From: CAYSCW01 sp964429795
Lineage (GTDB): Bacteria; Acidobacteriota; Aminicenantia; Aminicenantales; Aminicenantaceae
Direction: 5' to 3'
Length of the DNA: 44,820 nt
Assembly (NCBI GenBank): GCA_964429795.1
Contig: CAYSCW010000026.1
Span: 1-44,820 of the forward strand
Positions 9,194 through 18,176 of this stretch are shown piece by piece. The first letter of the stretch is position 1. Every line of letters starts with the position of its first letter. The notes under the pieces are model-generated. The model was not told the DNA's origin. It did not search any database and was given only the letters and a program-made list of their open reading frames with translations. The position numbers were made by a program, and so were the translations under genes.

Positions 9194-10340
9194 TCAGATA
9201 ATTTCAAGTTCGTCTTTGCTGGGGAGCTTCGGGAACTTGGCGTGAGGTTCTTTCTGGTACCAGAACGCGACAGAAGAGATATCGTCCTTGAGGGGCAGAT
9301 ACCGCCCTCCAGACCGCCATCCCAGAGCCTGGATCGTTACCCTAAGGTCCTGCTTAAAGCGCACGGGATCCATGATGTGCCAGCGGTAGAGAGCGAGTCT
9401 TGTCTGTGACTGCCACTGGCCATCAGGAAGAATGACCTGAGGCATACCGGCATGTGGAGTTGTGTAGGGCTTGTATTTTCCGTTGACCGTGAAACCCGTA
9501 CGAGCCGCAGAAATAATCTTCCGTACCCGTACCGCAGATGGTCGGGAATTCCTTGTCCCCGTCCATGTAGAATTTGATCTCTCCTTCTCCCCACCATCCA
9601 GTGTTGTTGGCCTGCCAGCACATGTAGGTTCCTACGTATTGGCCCCAACCCTTGATGCCGTCAACAATCGTGTACACGGATTTGTGGGGCAGGGGATTGG
9701 TCCGCCGGAACTGGGCATGGAAATAGGCTGCATCTTCAGGAACATCCGTGAGCGTATAGTTAACCTGGTAGTAAAGCGTCATTTCTTTCTCATCCAGGTT
9801 TTCCATAGTGATCCTGCAAGATTTCCGGAACGGCATCACCCAGTAGCTGTTCAGTCCGCTTCCGGGATTAACACAGACAGGGAGCGAGGAGACCTGTGCA
9901 AATTTTCCCCAGCCGCAGGCAAAGAAATCACCCACCGGAACTTCCACAGAAGGCTCCTTTTCTCCGTCCCAATAAAACCGAAGGATAGAAAAGCGCCAGT
10001 TACCGGCCGGCGTCATCCATATCTGCTGGATAGCTCCAGGGCCGCTGATCTCCGCCATGACGAATGTTTCATCGGGCTTGATGATGACATAAGGGGAGAC
10101 CTTCCAGCCCTGTCCGAGGTCACGGGCAGCCTTGGCCGCCGGACCGTCAACGGACATGCTGCCCTTGCCTTTTTCACCTGTGAAGTTTTCCGGGCTGATG
10201 GACCGGGTCTTGGCATGTGAGAGCCGGCAGAGATTCCCGAGGTTAAGATAAAGCCCGTTAAACGCCTTTTCCTCCTCCGCATACAAGAACAGGGCTGCCA
10301 ACAAAAGAACCAACAAAAAATTGAACACACTCTTTCTCAT
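9194..10340 (-). pseudogene. DUF2961 / GH172-type secreted protein, broken by one frameshift
   Basis: The 5' frame (9423-10340) begins with a signal peptide (NFLLVLLLAALFLY) and carries DUF2961 hallmarks up to GTEDYFCGSYGF. The family (GH172, which includes difructose-anhydride enzymes) then continues in another frame as TVNGKYKPYTTPHAGMPQ to the end at 9194. Removing a single base near 9491 restores one continuous protein of about 380 residues. This is either a real one-base insertion or a sequencing error. Both halves keep full-length family features, which favours a recent event. A near-consensus promoter and a GGAGG ribosome binding site precede the start. Confidence 0.85.
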
Positions 10341-10432
10341 AACCTCCTCCAGATTTTAAAGATATTGGATAGAATGGTTTCTTCCATGCGTTAAGGGAGA
10401 TATCTAAACAGGATCGAAATCCATTGTCTTGT

Positions 10433-10461
10433 TTTATATGTCCCCCTGTCCGGATTGTCAA
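10433..10461 (-). promoter_or_regulatory. strong sigma70-like promoter of the GH172 gene
   Basis: On the minus strand TTGACA (10456-10461) and TATAAA (10433-10438) are separated by exactly 17 bases. It leaves about 85-90 bases of 5' untranslated leader before the GH172 start. The rest of the 10341-10561 gap holds only a weak CAACA/TTGTTG hairpin near 10505-10525. Confidence 0.7.
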
Positions 10462-10561
10462 GTAGGATGGATATGTGGGATGGATAGGTGCTTTTTTATT
10501 ACAATTCAACAGGTTTGCTTGTTGAGAAAGAGGGAGAGGTGATGAGAAAATCAGTTTTTTT

Positions 10562-11188
10562 TTAGTGCAGATATTTTTCTGGGATGGGATTATCGCTCGT
10601 CTCGTCTTGCCATAAGATGCTACTGATCCACCAGCGTTTCCCATCATTAAACAATTGAATGCTGTTGATGCCTCGCCCGGAAGATACCGGATCTTCTGTA
10701 TTTATGCCTTTTTTGTAGGTGCTCCAGACCTGGGCGATGCTCCCGTATGAGTGCGTTTTGCGTGAGATCTCAGTTTCAGAAAAGCTTTTCATGGCACCTG
10801 TATTGATTCTGTTTGAGAAAGAAGAAATAAAACCATCAAGATCCATTTTATTCACGCCATCTGGATTGATGCGAATAAATGAGGCGTTCGCAATGAATAA
10901 AGACCGGAACCGATCCAGATCTGGCTCCTCTCCTTCACGGAAGGTAATCGATTCATAAACGGTTTTAATAATGGCATCGATCGAAGAAACATCAGATTGG
11001 TCTGTTTGCTGAGTGAGCTGACCGAGGTCTATTCCTTTCCATGGATTATGGGCTGGGATTTCGCTGTCGTCATTTCCTGATAAGCTGGAGGAAAAGAGAA
11101 CTATGGCTGTTAAAAGGTAAGTAAAGAAAATGAGTTTTCTGAGTTGAGTTAATTTTATTGATCCGTTGATATCAAGACTTTTCTTCAT
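10562..11188 (-). CDS. exported NTF2-like (SnoaL/DUF4440-type) protein
   Basis: A 208-residue protein with an N-terminal hydrophobic segment (LIFFTYLLTAIVLFSSSLSG) that should export or anchor it. The remainder follows the cone-shaped NTF2-like pattern: an early helix (SSIDAIIKTVYESITF), LDRFRSLFIANASFIRINPDG, a central Y-G-SIAQVWSTY strand and a terminal GKRWWISSILWQ strand. Such domains bind small ligands; no catalytic set can be assigned. The start at 11188 is chosen because AGGAG lies seven bases upstream, although the frame is open farther upstream. It precedes the GH172 gene on the same strand, but that gene has its own promoter. Confidence 0.65.
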   Translation of the reverse strand: MKKSLDINGSIKLTQLRKLIFFTYLLTAIVLFSSSLSGNDDSEIPAHNPWKGIDLGQLTQQTDQSDVSSIDAIIKTVYESITFREGEEPDLDRFRSLFIANASFIRINPDGVNKMDLDGFISSFSNRINTGAMKSFSETEISRKTHSYGSIAQVWSTYKKGINTEDPVSSGRGINSIQLFNDGKRWWISSILWQDETSDNPIPEKYLH

Positions 11189-11244
11189 TTTAATCTCCTT
11201 TTTTAATTTTAATTCCCTCATTTTTCGGTCTTATGTTTCGGTCC

Positions 11245-11448
11245 TTACCAGTTGCCGCTGCCAATATGAAATTTTTCCTTTGAGCCAATAATCTCTTTAA
11301 ATATTTTTGAGGAATTGATGGGAGCAATCATTCCATTTGTCTGGCCTTCAGGAGTCTTCTCTCTTTCTGTGTAGAAATTTTCAATGGTGAACTGCTCGAC
11401 TCTCCTGGCAAGACCTTCTGATATCCCAGTCAGGATTTTTATTTCCAT
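11245..11448 (-). CDS. small hypothetical protein, possibly a remnant
   Basis: A 67-residue open frame (begins MEIKILTGISEGLARRVEQF) without a recognisable family or a clear ribosome binding site. The residue mix looks protein-like, with no low-complexity runs. It sits between a decayed kinase-TPR gene and the NTF2-like gene, an area with several gene fragments, so it may itself be a 3' fragment. It could equally be chance. Confidence 0.3.
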   Translation of the reverse strand: MEIKILTGISEGLARRVEQFTIENFYTEREKTPEGQTNGMIAPINSSKIFKEIIGSKEKFHIGSGNW

Positions 11449-11579
11449 AAAACGATTCTATCAAAATATGAGTCTTTTTCCTTGATAACCTAGATCAACT
11501 CCTCTTCTTTATCGTGAGAATAGGATACAGAAAGGAGATTCATAAAAGCTTTTTCTTCAGGCCTTTCTACTTCTAATCA

Positions 11580-12698
11580 TTAATCCAAGTTCATTCTCTT
11601 GAGCAAGGCTTTGAAGCGCGGGTCAGAACGAAGGGAGTCAAACTGTGGATCAACCTTGAGGTATTGCAATCTATTATCTCTCTCTGAATAGGCCTTCTCA
11701 AGTAAAGAAAAAGCCCGGTCGCAGTCACCCAAGGCTCCATAAATATGTGCTATCATCGCTGGAGATATATAGGTTTTCTCTGATTCTTCGATTATTTTTT
11801 TGAGGCACTCCTCGGCTTCTTTTCTCTTTCCCCATTTAGCATATAAATGAGCTAAGGTGATCATTGGCTCTACCGCTGTTGAAATTTCTTCCAGTCGCTG
11901 ACAAGAAACGAGGGCTTCTTCATATCGGCACAGAGCCGTATAAACAAGAGCTGCGTAATTATAGTTAGCTCCGTGCTCGGGATAAAGCTCTATTGCTTTT
12001 CTCAGTTCTTCAAGTGCCTGATCATAATTTCGGGCCTTATAAAGTAAATTACCAACATTAGCTGTTATTCTCGGGGCTAAGGGGTCTAAATCTCTCGCTG
12101 TTTTGATCTCTTTAATTGCCTCCTCATGGCGGCCCAGATCTGACAAAAGAAAGGCATATCCCTGATGGGCAAAGCCATAGCCAGGATTAAGTTTCAGGGC
12201 AATCTTATATTCTTTTTCAGAGCCAGTCCAATCCCAGTCGTAATCTCTTTTAATAGAGGCTAAGGAAGAATGTGCTTCAGCAAGCCTGCTGTCCATCTCG
12301 AGCGCCTTTAGCGTAAATTCCCTGGATTTGGGATAAGTCTCCCCTGGCGGGATAAAACCATTATTCCCCAAGATACGGTGAGAACCTGCCAGGCTTGCGT
12401 AGGCAAGGGCATAATGCGGGTCTTTCTCAAGGGCCTTCTTGAAGTATTCGATGGATTTATACAAATTCTCTTTGTCCCTCTTGTTCCAGAGATAGCGGCC
12501 CTGAAGATAAAGGTTGTAAGCTTCTAAATTTTCAGTGTACTTCTTTGCTAACTGGGTTTCTTCTTCCCCCCTGATCATGGTCTTAAGGTCTTCGCCGGGC
12601 ACGTATTCCATGATGATGAAGTAAGCTCCCTTCGCTTCACTCAAAAGGATAAAAAAACAATTAACTTCGCAAAGAGAGATATGCGTTCTGCTTGACAA
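11580..12698 (-). pseudogene. remnant of a Ser/Thr protein kinase with C-terminal TPR repeats
   Basis: Residues from about 20 to 45 match the hinge segment of a bacterial Hanks-type kinase (GAYFIIMEYVPGEDLKTMIR). The next residues (AKKYTENLEAYNLYLQGR) belong to the segment linking such kinases to their TPR array. The P-loop, catalytic HRD and DFG regions are therefore missing from both sides of the hinge. The remaining roughly 300 residues are TPR repeats (for example AHQGYAFLLSDLGRHEEAIK and NVGNLLYKARNYDQALEELR). The first 19 residues have no homology and overlap the toxin-antitoxin promoter. I read this as a deletion product; the TPR part could still be translated. Confidence 0.7.
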
Positions 12699-12726
12699 TA
12701 CACAAAATATGTGTAAAATATGTGTA
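12692..12726 (+). promoter_or_regulatory. promoter and operator of the toxin-antitoxin pair
   Basis: TTGACA (12692-12697) and TAAAAT (12714-12719) form a promoter with a 16-base spacer. An inverted repeat TACACA-N5-TGTGTA (12699-12715) lies between the two boxes, and another TGTGTA half-site starts at 12721, exactly 11 bases (one helical turn) after the previous one. That is the arrangement expected for co-operative binding by RHH antitoxin dimers. Autorepression is an inference from the family. Confidence 0.65.
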
Positions 12727-12753
12727 TATTTGAACCTTTAATGGAGGAACAAG

Positions 12754-12978
12754 ATGCATGTGAGGCATAACATAACCTTAGATGAAGAAATTTCAGATGA
12801 GCTCGAGGCGGTAGCCAAGGAACTGGGGGAGAAGAAAAGCTATATTATAGAAAAAGCTCTTACGGTTTATTTCGATCTTCTTGATCTTAAGCTTGCCAAG
12901 AAAAGATTGAAGGATTTAGAGGAGGGTCGTGACAAATTGATCGATGCCAAGGAGGTTTGGAAAGAGCTGGATATTTAG
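12754..12978 (+). CDS. RHH (CopG/RelB-like) antitoxin
   Basis: A 74-residue protein with a ribbon-helix-helix N-terminus: the strand HNITLDEEISDELEAVAKEL, the helix KKSYIIEKALTVYFDLLDLK and an acidic C-terminal tail that would neutralise the toxin. It should bind both the toxin and the direct/inverted TGTGTA repeats in its own promoter. GGAGG lies six bases before the ATG. Its stop codon is two bases before the toxin start, so the genes are co-translated. Confidence 0.85.
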   Translation: MHVRHNITLDEEISDELEAVAKELGEKKSYIIEKALTVYFDLLDLKLAKKRLKDLEEGRDKLIDAKEVWKELDI

Positions 12979-12980
12979 AG

Positions 12981-13253
12981 ATGTATAAGCTCAAGTTCCT
13001 TGGAAGAGCGCTTGACGATTTAAAAAAAATCGATAGACCTCATCAGAAGACGATCAAGGAAAAATTGCTCATTCTTGCCAAGAATCCATTGGTACTTAAA
13101 AACAACATCAGAAGAATAGGAGGAGTAAAGGATGGTTTATACAGATTGAGAGTTGGGAATTACAGGATCATATTCAAAAAGCAAGAAGATCAGCTTATCA
13201 TTGTCATAGTGAGAATAGGGCATAGAAGAGAAATTTATTTCTCTCTGAAATAA
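12981..13253 (+). CDS. RelE/ParE family toxin
   Basis: A 90-residue basic protein with the RelE/ParE fold pattern: MYKLKFLGRALDDLKKID, a helix pair, IRRIGGVKDGLYRLRVGNYRI and the terminal IVRIGHRREIYF. RelE relatives cleave ribosome-bound mRNA and ParE relatives poison gyrase; the Arg-rich C-terminus and YRLRVGNYRI are more RelE-like. I start it at the ATG at 12981, the usual start for the family; the in-frame ATG at 12957 lies inside the antitoxin gene. The pair appears inserted among gene remnants. Confidence 0.88.
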   Translation: MYKLKFLGRALDDLKKIDRPHQKTIKEKLLILAKNPLVLKNNIRRIGGVKDGLYRLRVGNYRIIFKKQEDQLIIVIVRIGHRREIYFSLK

Positions 13254-13264
13254 CTCTAACATTT

Positions 13265-13474
13265 TTATTTTTTCAGTCTGGCCAACCTCTTACTAGCACC
13301 CTCAACCTCAAGAATACTAAGGTCAGCATCATTCCAGACGTCGAGGAATTTCTTGTAATGCTCTGCGGCCATGAGATGTTCCTGGAAGGCAACCTGTGGC
13401 GGAGGAGCGTTGCGCTGCCCCTCCATCTGCCCATGTAATACTTGCTCTTTTGAGATACCCTCTTTCATATCCAA
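13265..13474 (-). pseudogene. 3' remnant of a kinase-TPR type gene
   Basis: The C-terminal half reads HYKKFLDVWNDADLSILEVE followed by a KRLARLKK ending, which matches the extreme C-terminus of TPR proteins related to the remnant at 11.6-12.7 kb. The first 25 residues have no obvious match. No upstream TPR repeats remain, so this is a fragment of a second copy or of a neighbouring paralogue. Confidence 0.5.
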
Positions 13475-13504
13475 CCTGGGCTGCGGGACGGACCGTTTTT
13501 TTTG

Positions 13505-13633
13505 AATAGGATACAGAAGGAAAAGTTTGTAGCCATCAACAAGAAGGGCGAATTCGGGTGTTCCCTGATGAGAGACAAAGAGCCTGCGAAAATGTCAGCG
13601 ATGAATGAGGACGGATACAGAATACACCAGTGA
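13505..13633 (+). pseudogene. 3' remnant of a glycosylasparaginase / isoaspartyl-peptidase-like gene
   Basis: A plus-strand frame ending at a TGA encodes about 42 residues including EKFVAINKKGEFGCSLMRD, which resembles the C-terminal strand region of N4-(beta-N-acetylglucosaminyl)-L-asparaginase (Ntn hydrolase) precursors. The nucleophile Thr and the rest of the enzyme are absent. It runs into the TPR fragment on its upstream side. The call depends on a short match. Confidence 0.4.
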
Positions 13634-13894
13634 ACGATCGCCTTCCCAGCCACCACATAGCCATTCAATCAAGCCTCAGTTGAACTTGTTTTGGTGAATC
13701 CCTCCATGCACTCTTGCTTCATCCTCAGCGCATTCTGATTGGAATCCGTATTTTCATATTTTATCCCATCAATAAAAACTTACATCCTTATTGCAGGTGA
13801 TTTTTGCATAAAAAGAGGATTGGATTTCCCTCTCTTATGGAAAAGGAAGCTGTGGGCCTGCCGATTCCTCGACCTAAAAGTCGTTAATCTTTCC
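13634..13894. other. gene-poor stretch with a possible coding fragment
   Basis: No intact gene is seen. On the minus strand, about 13669-13782, an open stretch (containing NQNALRMKQECMEGFTKTSS, ending in TGA) has coding-like residues but no start codon and no family I recognise. It is probably another fragment in this decayed region. Confidence 0.25.
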
Positions 13895-14422
13895 TTATTC
13901 CTTGATGAAGTATTCTCCCTGCCATTCGATAACCATCTTGGTCTCGGAAACCATCTTGGCTGTAGCCGTATACCCTCCTTGGATGTTTTCGTACTTCCCC
14001 ATACCCTTTACAAATTTGCAGGTCGTCTCAAATACAGTAACTGGATTGCCCTCGACAAGGGTGGTCTTGACTTCCCCTTTGTATTCAATAAATACGCAAT
14101 CATCTCCTAATTTCGTTCTTGCGTATCCCATGGCAAGTCCATTGCCTTTGATACTGTCAGAAAACCCGTAGATAGTGACATCCGCACCATCCATGAACAT
14201 GTTTTCCCCAGTGCTCTTGTTGATTCCAGCCAATTGGCTTAATGTCATCATATGCCCTTCGACATCCCCGATGTCCAACGCCTCTTGCTTGGTATACTCC
14301 GCTTCTACCTTACCTCCAATCTTCGTCTTTTCTTGAGCCGCTAAATTCGCCAAACACAGACCAAAGATAAAAACAAACCCAAAGAGCAACACCATCCATG
14401 GTCTTGGATTGAAGTTTTTCAT
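13895..14422 (-). CDS. exported beta-barrel-like protein, function unknown
   Basis: A 175-residue protein with a clear signal peptide (WMVLLFGFVFIFGLCLANLAAQ). The mature part alternates polar and hydrophobic residues with Gly/Asp turns (GADVTIYGFSDSIKGNG, DDCVFIEYKGEVKTTL, GKYENIQGGYTATAKM) and ends in EWQGEYFIKE. This resembles small lipocalin- or allene-oxide-cyclase-like barrels, but I cannot name a family. The start is the ATG at 14422, preceded by AGGAGAGG. It is monocistronic. Confidence 0.6.
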   Translation of the reverse strand: MKNFNPRPWMVLLFGFVFIFGLCLANLAAQEKTKIGGKVEAEYTKQEALDIGDVEGHMMTLSQLAGINKSTGENMFMDGADVTIYGFSDSIKGNGLAMGYARTKLGDDCVFIEYKGEVKTTLVEGNPVTVFETTCKFVKGMGKYENIQGGYTATAKMVSETKMVIEWQGEYFIKE

Positions 14423-14680
14423 TGATTCCTCTCCTTTCATAAAAGGCGGCTTGCCCACAGCTTTTTTGGCAACCAATTTTTTTATTGTTAAATTAGGTCG
14501 AATTAAACAGAGATCCCTACTCTTTTTCCTATGATTAGCCCTTCTAAGAGAATGATCATGGATCACAAGTAAGCTTTCAGAATGATAGCAGTTGTCATTC
14601 CTGAAGTCAACGAGATTGATATCAAATTTCTATTCTTGGGATCAATCTAAGATTATAGACTCATAGGCCCACAAAAGAGG

Positions 14681-14720
14681 AGAAATCAGGGACATGCAAG
14701 AGAAATCAGGGAAATGTACC
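14681..14720. repeat. two-copy 20-bp direct tandem repeat in a non-coding gap
   Basis: AGAAATCAGGGACATGCAAG (14681-14700) is followed directly by AGAAATCAGGGAAATGTACC (14701-14720), identical at 12 leading bases and similar after that. The surrounding gap 14567-14952 is AT-rich and shows no gene. Confidence 0.6.
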
Positions 14721-14952
14721 GATTTAATGCTAATTCTGCTACAATATATCATACAATTATAATGAAATCAACAAGATATTGTGCTAAATTAGAATTTTTC
14801 AGCGGACCCTAATCTAGGTTAATGATGCTTAAAAGAAAAGTTCCAGAATTGATAATAAAGTCAGTGGGAAACAAACAAATAAGATGGTAGCGATGGTTTG
14901 ATCAGACCACCTGTCTCATCTATGTATCAAGTCAAGCAAATCCTGGAACAGC

Positions 14953-16407
14953 TTATTTATATTTGTGAATATGGGCTAACTTTAAGAATATTTTTCTGTA
15001 TTTAGTATACAAAACTTTTTCAAAACTAGGAAAAATGATTCTGAACTTAATCAGCAGATATAACTTAAAAACAAAATATTTATAAACCACTAAACCGAAC
15101 TTTTTCTTTAATCCTCTCGTGTTCCAGGAAATACTTTCTATTCTTTTCTTTTTTAGTTCTGTGAACCAGGGTAAGTTTAATTTATGAAAATCCATCTTTA
15201 CCCAATCCCCTAAAGATTGAGGATGTTTAAACCCTTTTTTCAAACATTCATCATATAAGCCTGTACCAGGATAAGGTGTGTATGAAGAAAGAATAATATT
15301 ATCTACATATTTACCTTTGCTAGCTATTTCATATATTAGGCGCATTGTTTGCAGAATGTCTTCATCTGTCTCTTCAGGGAAGCCTATCATAAAAAAGTAA
15401 TTCTGATGAATACCATTTTCTGTTAACTTTTTATGTGCTTCTGCAGATTGTTCCCTTGTTATTCCTTTATTTATATATTTCAGAATTCTATTTGAACCGC
15501 TTTCGGCCCCAAGGGTTACACTGTACCACCCACTTCTCTTTAATAAATCAATGAATTCCTGGCTAAAATTATGAATAAAATCAACCCTACATTCAGCTCC
15601 CCATTTTATATCTATTTTCTCTTTAACAATCCTTTCTGCAATTTCTCTAACCCTTCTTTTATTAAGGAAAAAATTATCTTCCAGCCACATAACCCCATCA
15701 ACACTGTAGTCGTGAATAACCTTATTTAAGTTATTGAATATATTGTCGATGGATAAGCTCCTCCATTTCGATTTATTAAAACTCTGATTATAGCAGTACC
15801 TGCATCTAAATGAGCAGCCTCTGCTTGTAATTAATTCAACTACTCTTTTCCTGCTGAATCTTTCATTTATATAAAGGTTGATATCAATAAGGTTATAGGG
15901 GAGGTCTGGTATATTATCCAGGTTTAGAGGCGGGCGTTCATCATTAACAAATATCTCATCATCTTGTTTAAAGGCCAATCCTTTTACACTATTTAGACTT
16001 TGTTTTCCTTCCAGAGCTCTAACAAGTTCAATGGTCGTTTCTTCTCCCTCGCCCATTACGACAAAATCTATGTTCTCATTTTCTAGCGTTTGTTTGGGTA
16101 AAATAGTTGGATGAACACCTCCCCAGACAATAGGAATATCCGAATGCCTCTTGACAAACTGTGAAAAAATCAATCCGTATTTGATTTGGACGCCACTCAT
16201 GGAAGATACGCCAAAAAGTATGGAATGACTTTTGATCTCATCCAAAATCATACGTTCCCAGTCGGGAGTAACAATTTCATCTATTATACTAACTGTATAA
16301 CCTTCTTTCACCAAAAATGAGGAAACATAAAGCAATCCCCACGGAACAGAGTGCTGGGTTATATTCTCATCTGTGTATTTTGGTCTAAACAATACGATAT
16401 CAGACAT
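14953..16407 (-). CDS. B12-binding radical SAM protein
   Basis: A 484-residue protein with an N-terminal cobalamin-binding-type Rossmann domain (PWGLLYVSSFLVKEGYTVSI, then WGGVHPTILPKQTLE, and FVVMGEGE at about 115-122). A radical SAM barrel follows with the cluster motif CSFRCRYC (Cys at about 197, 201 and 204), GGAxxS-like AESGSNRILK near 300 and MIGFPEET near 342. It belongs to the large class including methylthiotransferases and hopanoid or BchE-like enzymes; the substrate cannot be told. The C-terminal 90 residues are basic and hydrophobic. It is flanked by long AT-rich gaps and an IS element, so it may be a recent arrival. Confidence 0.9.
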   Translation of the reverse strand: MSDIVLFRPKYTDENITQHSVPWGLLYVSSFLVKEGYTVSIIDEIVTPDWERMILDEIKSHSILFGVSSMSGVQIKYGLIFSQFVKRHSDIPIVWGGVHPTILPKQTLENENIDFVVMGEGEETTIELVRALEGKQSLNSVKGLAFKQDDEIFVNDERPPLNLDNIPDLPYNLIDINLYINERFSRKRVVELITSRGCSFRCRYCYNQSFNKSKWRSLSIDNIFNNLNKVIHDYSVDGVMWLEDNFFLNKRRVREIAERIVKEKIDIKWGAECRVDFIHNFSQEFIDLLKRSGWYSVTLGAESGSNRILKYINKGITREQSAEAHKKLTENGIHQNYFFMIGFPEETDEDILQTMRLIYEIASKGKYVDNIILSSYTPYPGTGLYDECLKKGFKHPQSLGDWVKMDFHKLNLPWFTELKKKRIESISWNTRGLKKKFGLVVYKYFVFKLYLLIKFRIIFPSFEKVLYTKYRKIFLKLAHIHKYK

Positions 16408-16602
16408 CTGGCATCTTCTCTTTAATTGTCACTTATTCCGAATCTATCTTTATTCATTTTAAAAAGCCGTTTGTTTCTACAGCTGTAATAAGATTTTTTT
16501 TCTTTTCTTCCTTTATTCTTCTGCTGACTGTTTAATTATTCACCCTGAGCAATTATAATATTTTATTCAAACAACTATAAAAGTCAATAGTCTAATATCA
16601 GT

Positions 16603-16620
16603 GGAGTTCCCCCAAAAATT
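16603..16620 (+). repeat. left terminal inverted repeat of the IS
   Basis: GGAGTTCCCCCAAAAATT, matching the right end at 16 of 18 positions when the latter is read on the minus strand. The transposase stop codon is just inside it. Confidence 0.6.
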
Positions 16621-17880
16621 TTAAGGGTCAAAAAGTTTTAGTTGGATATTCTCAGTTCTTAGCATTTTAATGAAGCTCTCTAAGCCCTTCTGATGGCTAA
16701 AAAGGAGTTCCCGAATACCATCAGCTAGGGCATAGAAACGGAAATCAGGTATTCCGAACAACCGCCGCGCTGCTTTCAGCACGTGACGGGCCAGGACTCT
16801 GAGCTTTGTCTTTATTCCCAGATAGACCATGGCAAAATAGGCTACAGCCAACACCAACGCCATCATATTCTGAAGTCTCCTGTAGGTCAGAAGCCTTATG
16901 TCTTCTAGATTATAACTCTGTTTGATGAATCGGATTGTCTCTTCAATACTCCATCGGGTGATATAGGATTCGATGATTTGCCACAACGACTTCCGGCTTT
17001 TTGTAATCCGCACATTGGTCAACAGCATCATTGGGTCCTGGCCAAATCCTTGAACGACAACCATTGAGAGCTGTTCTTCTCTCTCAGGAAGTCTCACTAC
17101 CCGGTATCCAAATTGCAAATGATAGATCTTCTCTTTGCCTCTTTTCTCTCTGACAACCCTTTCCGAATAGAACATCGGACAGCTTAATGCTTGTTCTAAA
17201 GCCGAGCGCTTTTTGCCTCGATAAACCAGATGACGATCGACCTTTAATCGGATTATGAAGCGCAGTTGGTTCCTCAATAAATGATGGATGATCTTTCTGC
17301 GGTCTCCACCTCTATCCAGTACCCATATACCCCGCTTCTCTGTATGGCGAGAGACAAAAGAGATCGCTTTTCGGACCTCTGAGTTTTCGCTTGTAAAATC
17401 CGGCCCGGCCTGAGAATAAAGACGGCTATAAAGGGGTGTTAACAGCCTCTCTCCCGGCTCAGCCCCTATCACAGAACATGTCCAATACCCATTGGCAAGA
17501 GTCCCTTCGCTACCATCGTGAACCATGGCTAAATATTCCATCTTCCGTGCATACTTTTTTGCTATATCAGAGATATCCAATACTAAAAGTGTATCCTTTT
17601 TTACCCTCAAAGAAGCCATCCGGCATAAAACATTCGATATCTTTGCCCAAAGCCCCCAACGCCCTAACTGACGACACAGCCGGTAATGAGTCTTTCGTAG
17701 AGGAATCTTCTCCTCTAAAGCGCGAGCAATCTCCGTCAGGGGTACAGACTGACGAGCCTGGATGCCGTAGATAGTCTCAGCGATAAAACGACGTAAAACT
17801 TTGGGCCACTCCGAAGAAAGTTCCCCCGAAAATTTTAGAATTTGTTCTCGCAATTTAAAGACAGTTTTGGCATAATTCAT
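16621..17880 (-). CDS. IS4-family DDE transposase
   Basis: A 419-residue transposase when begun at the ATG at 17880 (GAGGAG upstream); the frame is open to 17991. It shows the DDE acids in LLVLDISDIAKKYA and IWVLDRGGDRR and the IS4 signature Y-(2)-R-(3)-E-(6)-K in YITRWSIEETIRFIK. The reading frame is uninterrupted and the terminal repeats are present, so the element may still be mobile. Compared with its neighbours it has a higher GC content. Confidence 0.9.
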   Translation of the reverse strand: MNYAKTVFKLREQILKFSGELSSEWPKVLRRFIAETIYGIQARQSVPLTEIARALEEKIPLRKTHYRLCRQLGRWGLWAKISNVLCRMASLRVKKDTLLVLDISDIAKKYARKMEYLAMVHDGSEGTLANGYWTCSVIGAEPGERLLTPLYSRLYSQAGPDFTSENSEVRKAISFVSRHTEKRGIWVLDRGGDRRKIIHHLLRNQLRFIIRLKVDRHLVYRGKKRSALEQALSCPMFYSERVVREKRGKEKIYHLQFGYRVVRLPEREEQLSMVVVQGFGQDPMMLLTNVRITKSRKSLWQIIESYITRWSIEETIRFIKQSYNLEDIRLLTYRRLQNMMALVLAVAYFAMVYLGIKTKLRVLARHVLKAARRLFGIPDFRFYALADGIRELLFSHQKGLESFIKMLRTENIQLKLFDP

Positions 17881-18044
17881 ATGGGGTCTCCTCAAGAGAT
17901 AGTTCTTTATGCAAGCCTTCGGGCTTGGCATCTGGAGACCCCATTTTAGTTTATTATTCTTAAAAGTTCCCCCATTTTTCAGCGATTCCACTTGTGATTC
18001 TGTGTAATTATCTGTAATAGAGTAACTTAAGCTTTTTTTAGGCT

Positions 18045-18062
18045 ATTTTTTGGGGGAAGTCC
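18045..18062 (-). repeat. right terminal inverted repeat of the IS
   Basis: Read on the minus strand from 18062: GGACTTCCCCCAAAAAAT, the partner of the left end at 16603. The segment between it and the transposase start holds one more TTCCCCC copy (17967-17973), a possible subterminal transposase site. Confidence 0.55.
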
Positions 18063-18176
18063 TGTAAATGTCGATGTCGATGTTGTCGATTTTGTTGATT
18101 GTTTTGATTCTATCTAATATTTTATCCTTGCAGGTATTTTTTATTTATTTGGTGAATAAACACATTGGATCTCAAG

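Larger units (their letters stand above)
16603..18062 (-). mobile_element. IS4-family insertion sequence (about 1.46 kb)
   Basis: A single transposase gene is bounded by related ends: GGAGTTCCCCCAAAAATT from 16603 and, on the opposite strand from 18062, GGACTTCCCCCAAAAAAT. Two further TTCCCCC copies lie near the right end (17821 inside the gene and 17967 before it). The immediate flanks show no target-site duplication, so the boundaries may be off by a few bases or the element is old. It lies between the radical SAM gene and the redox island. Confidence 0.75.

Noticed and set aside
13739..14110. Plus-strand frame of 123 codons
   Set aside because: Antisense to the exported protein with a signal peptide and ribosome binding site; residues show no protein family pattern.
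18063..18110. TCGATG-type short repeats next to the IS
   Set aside because: Only two or three imperfect units; simple low-complexity sequence without further structure.
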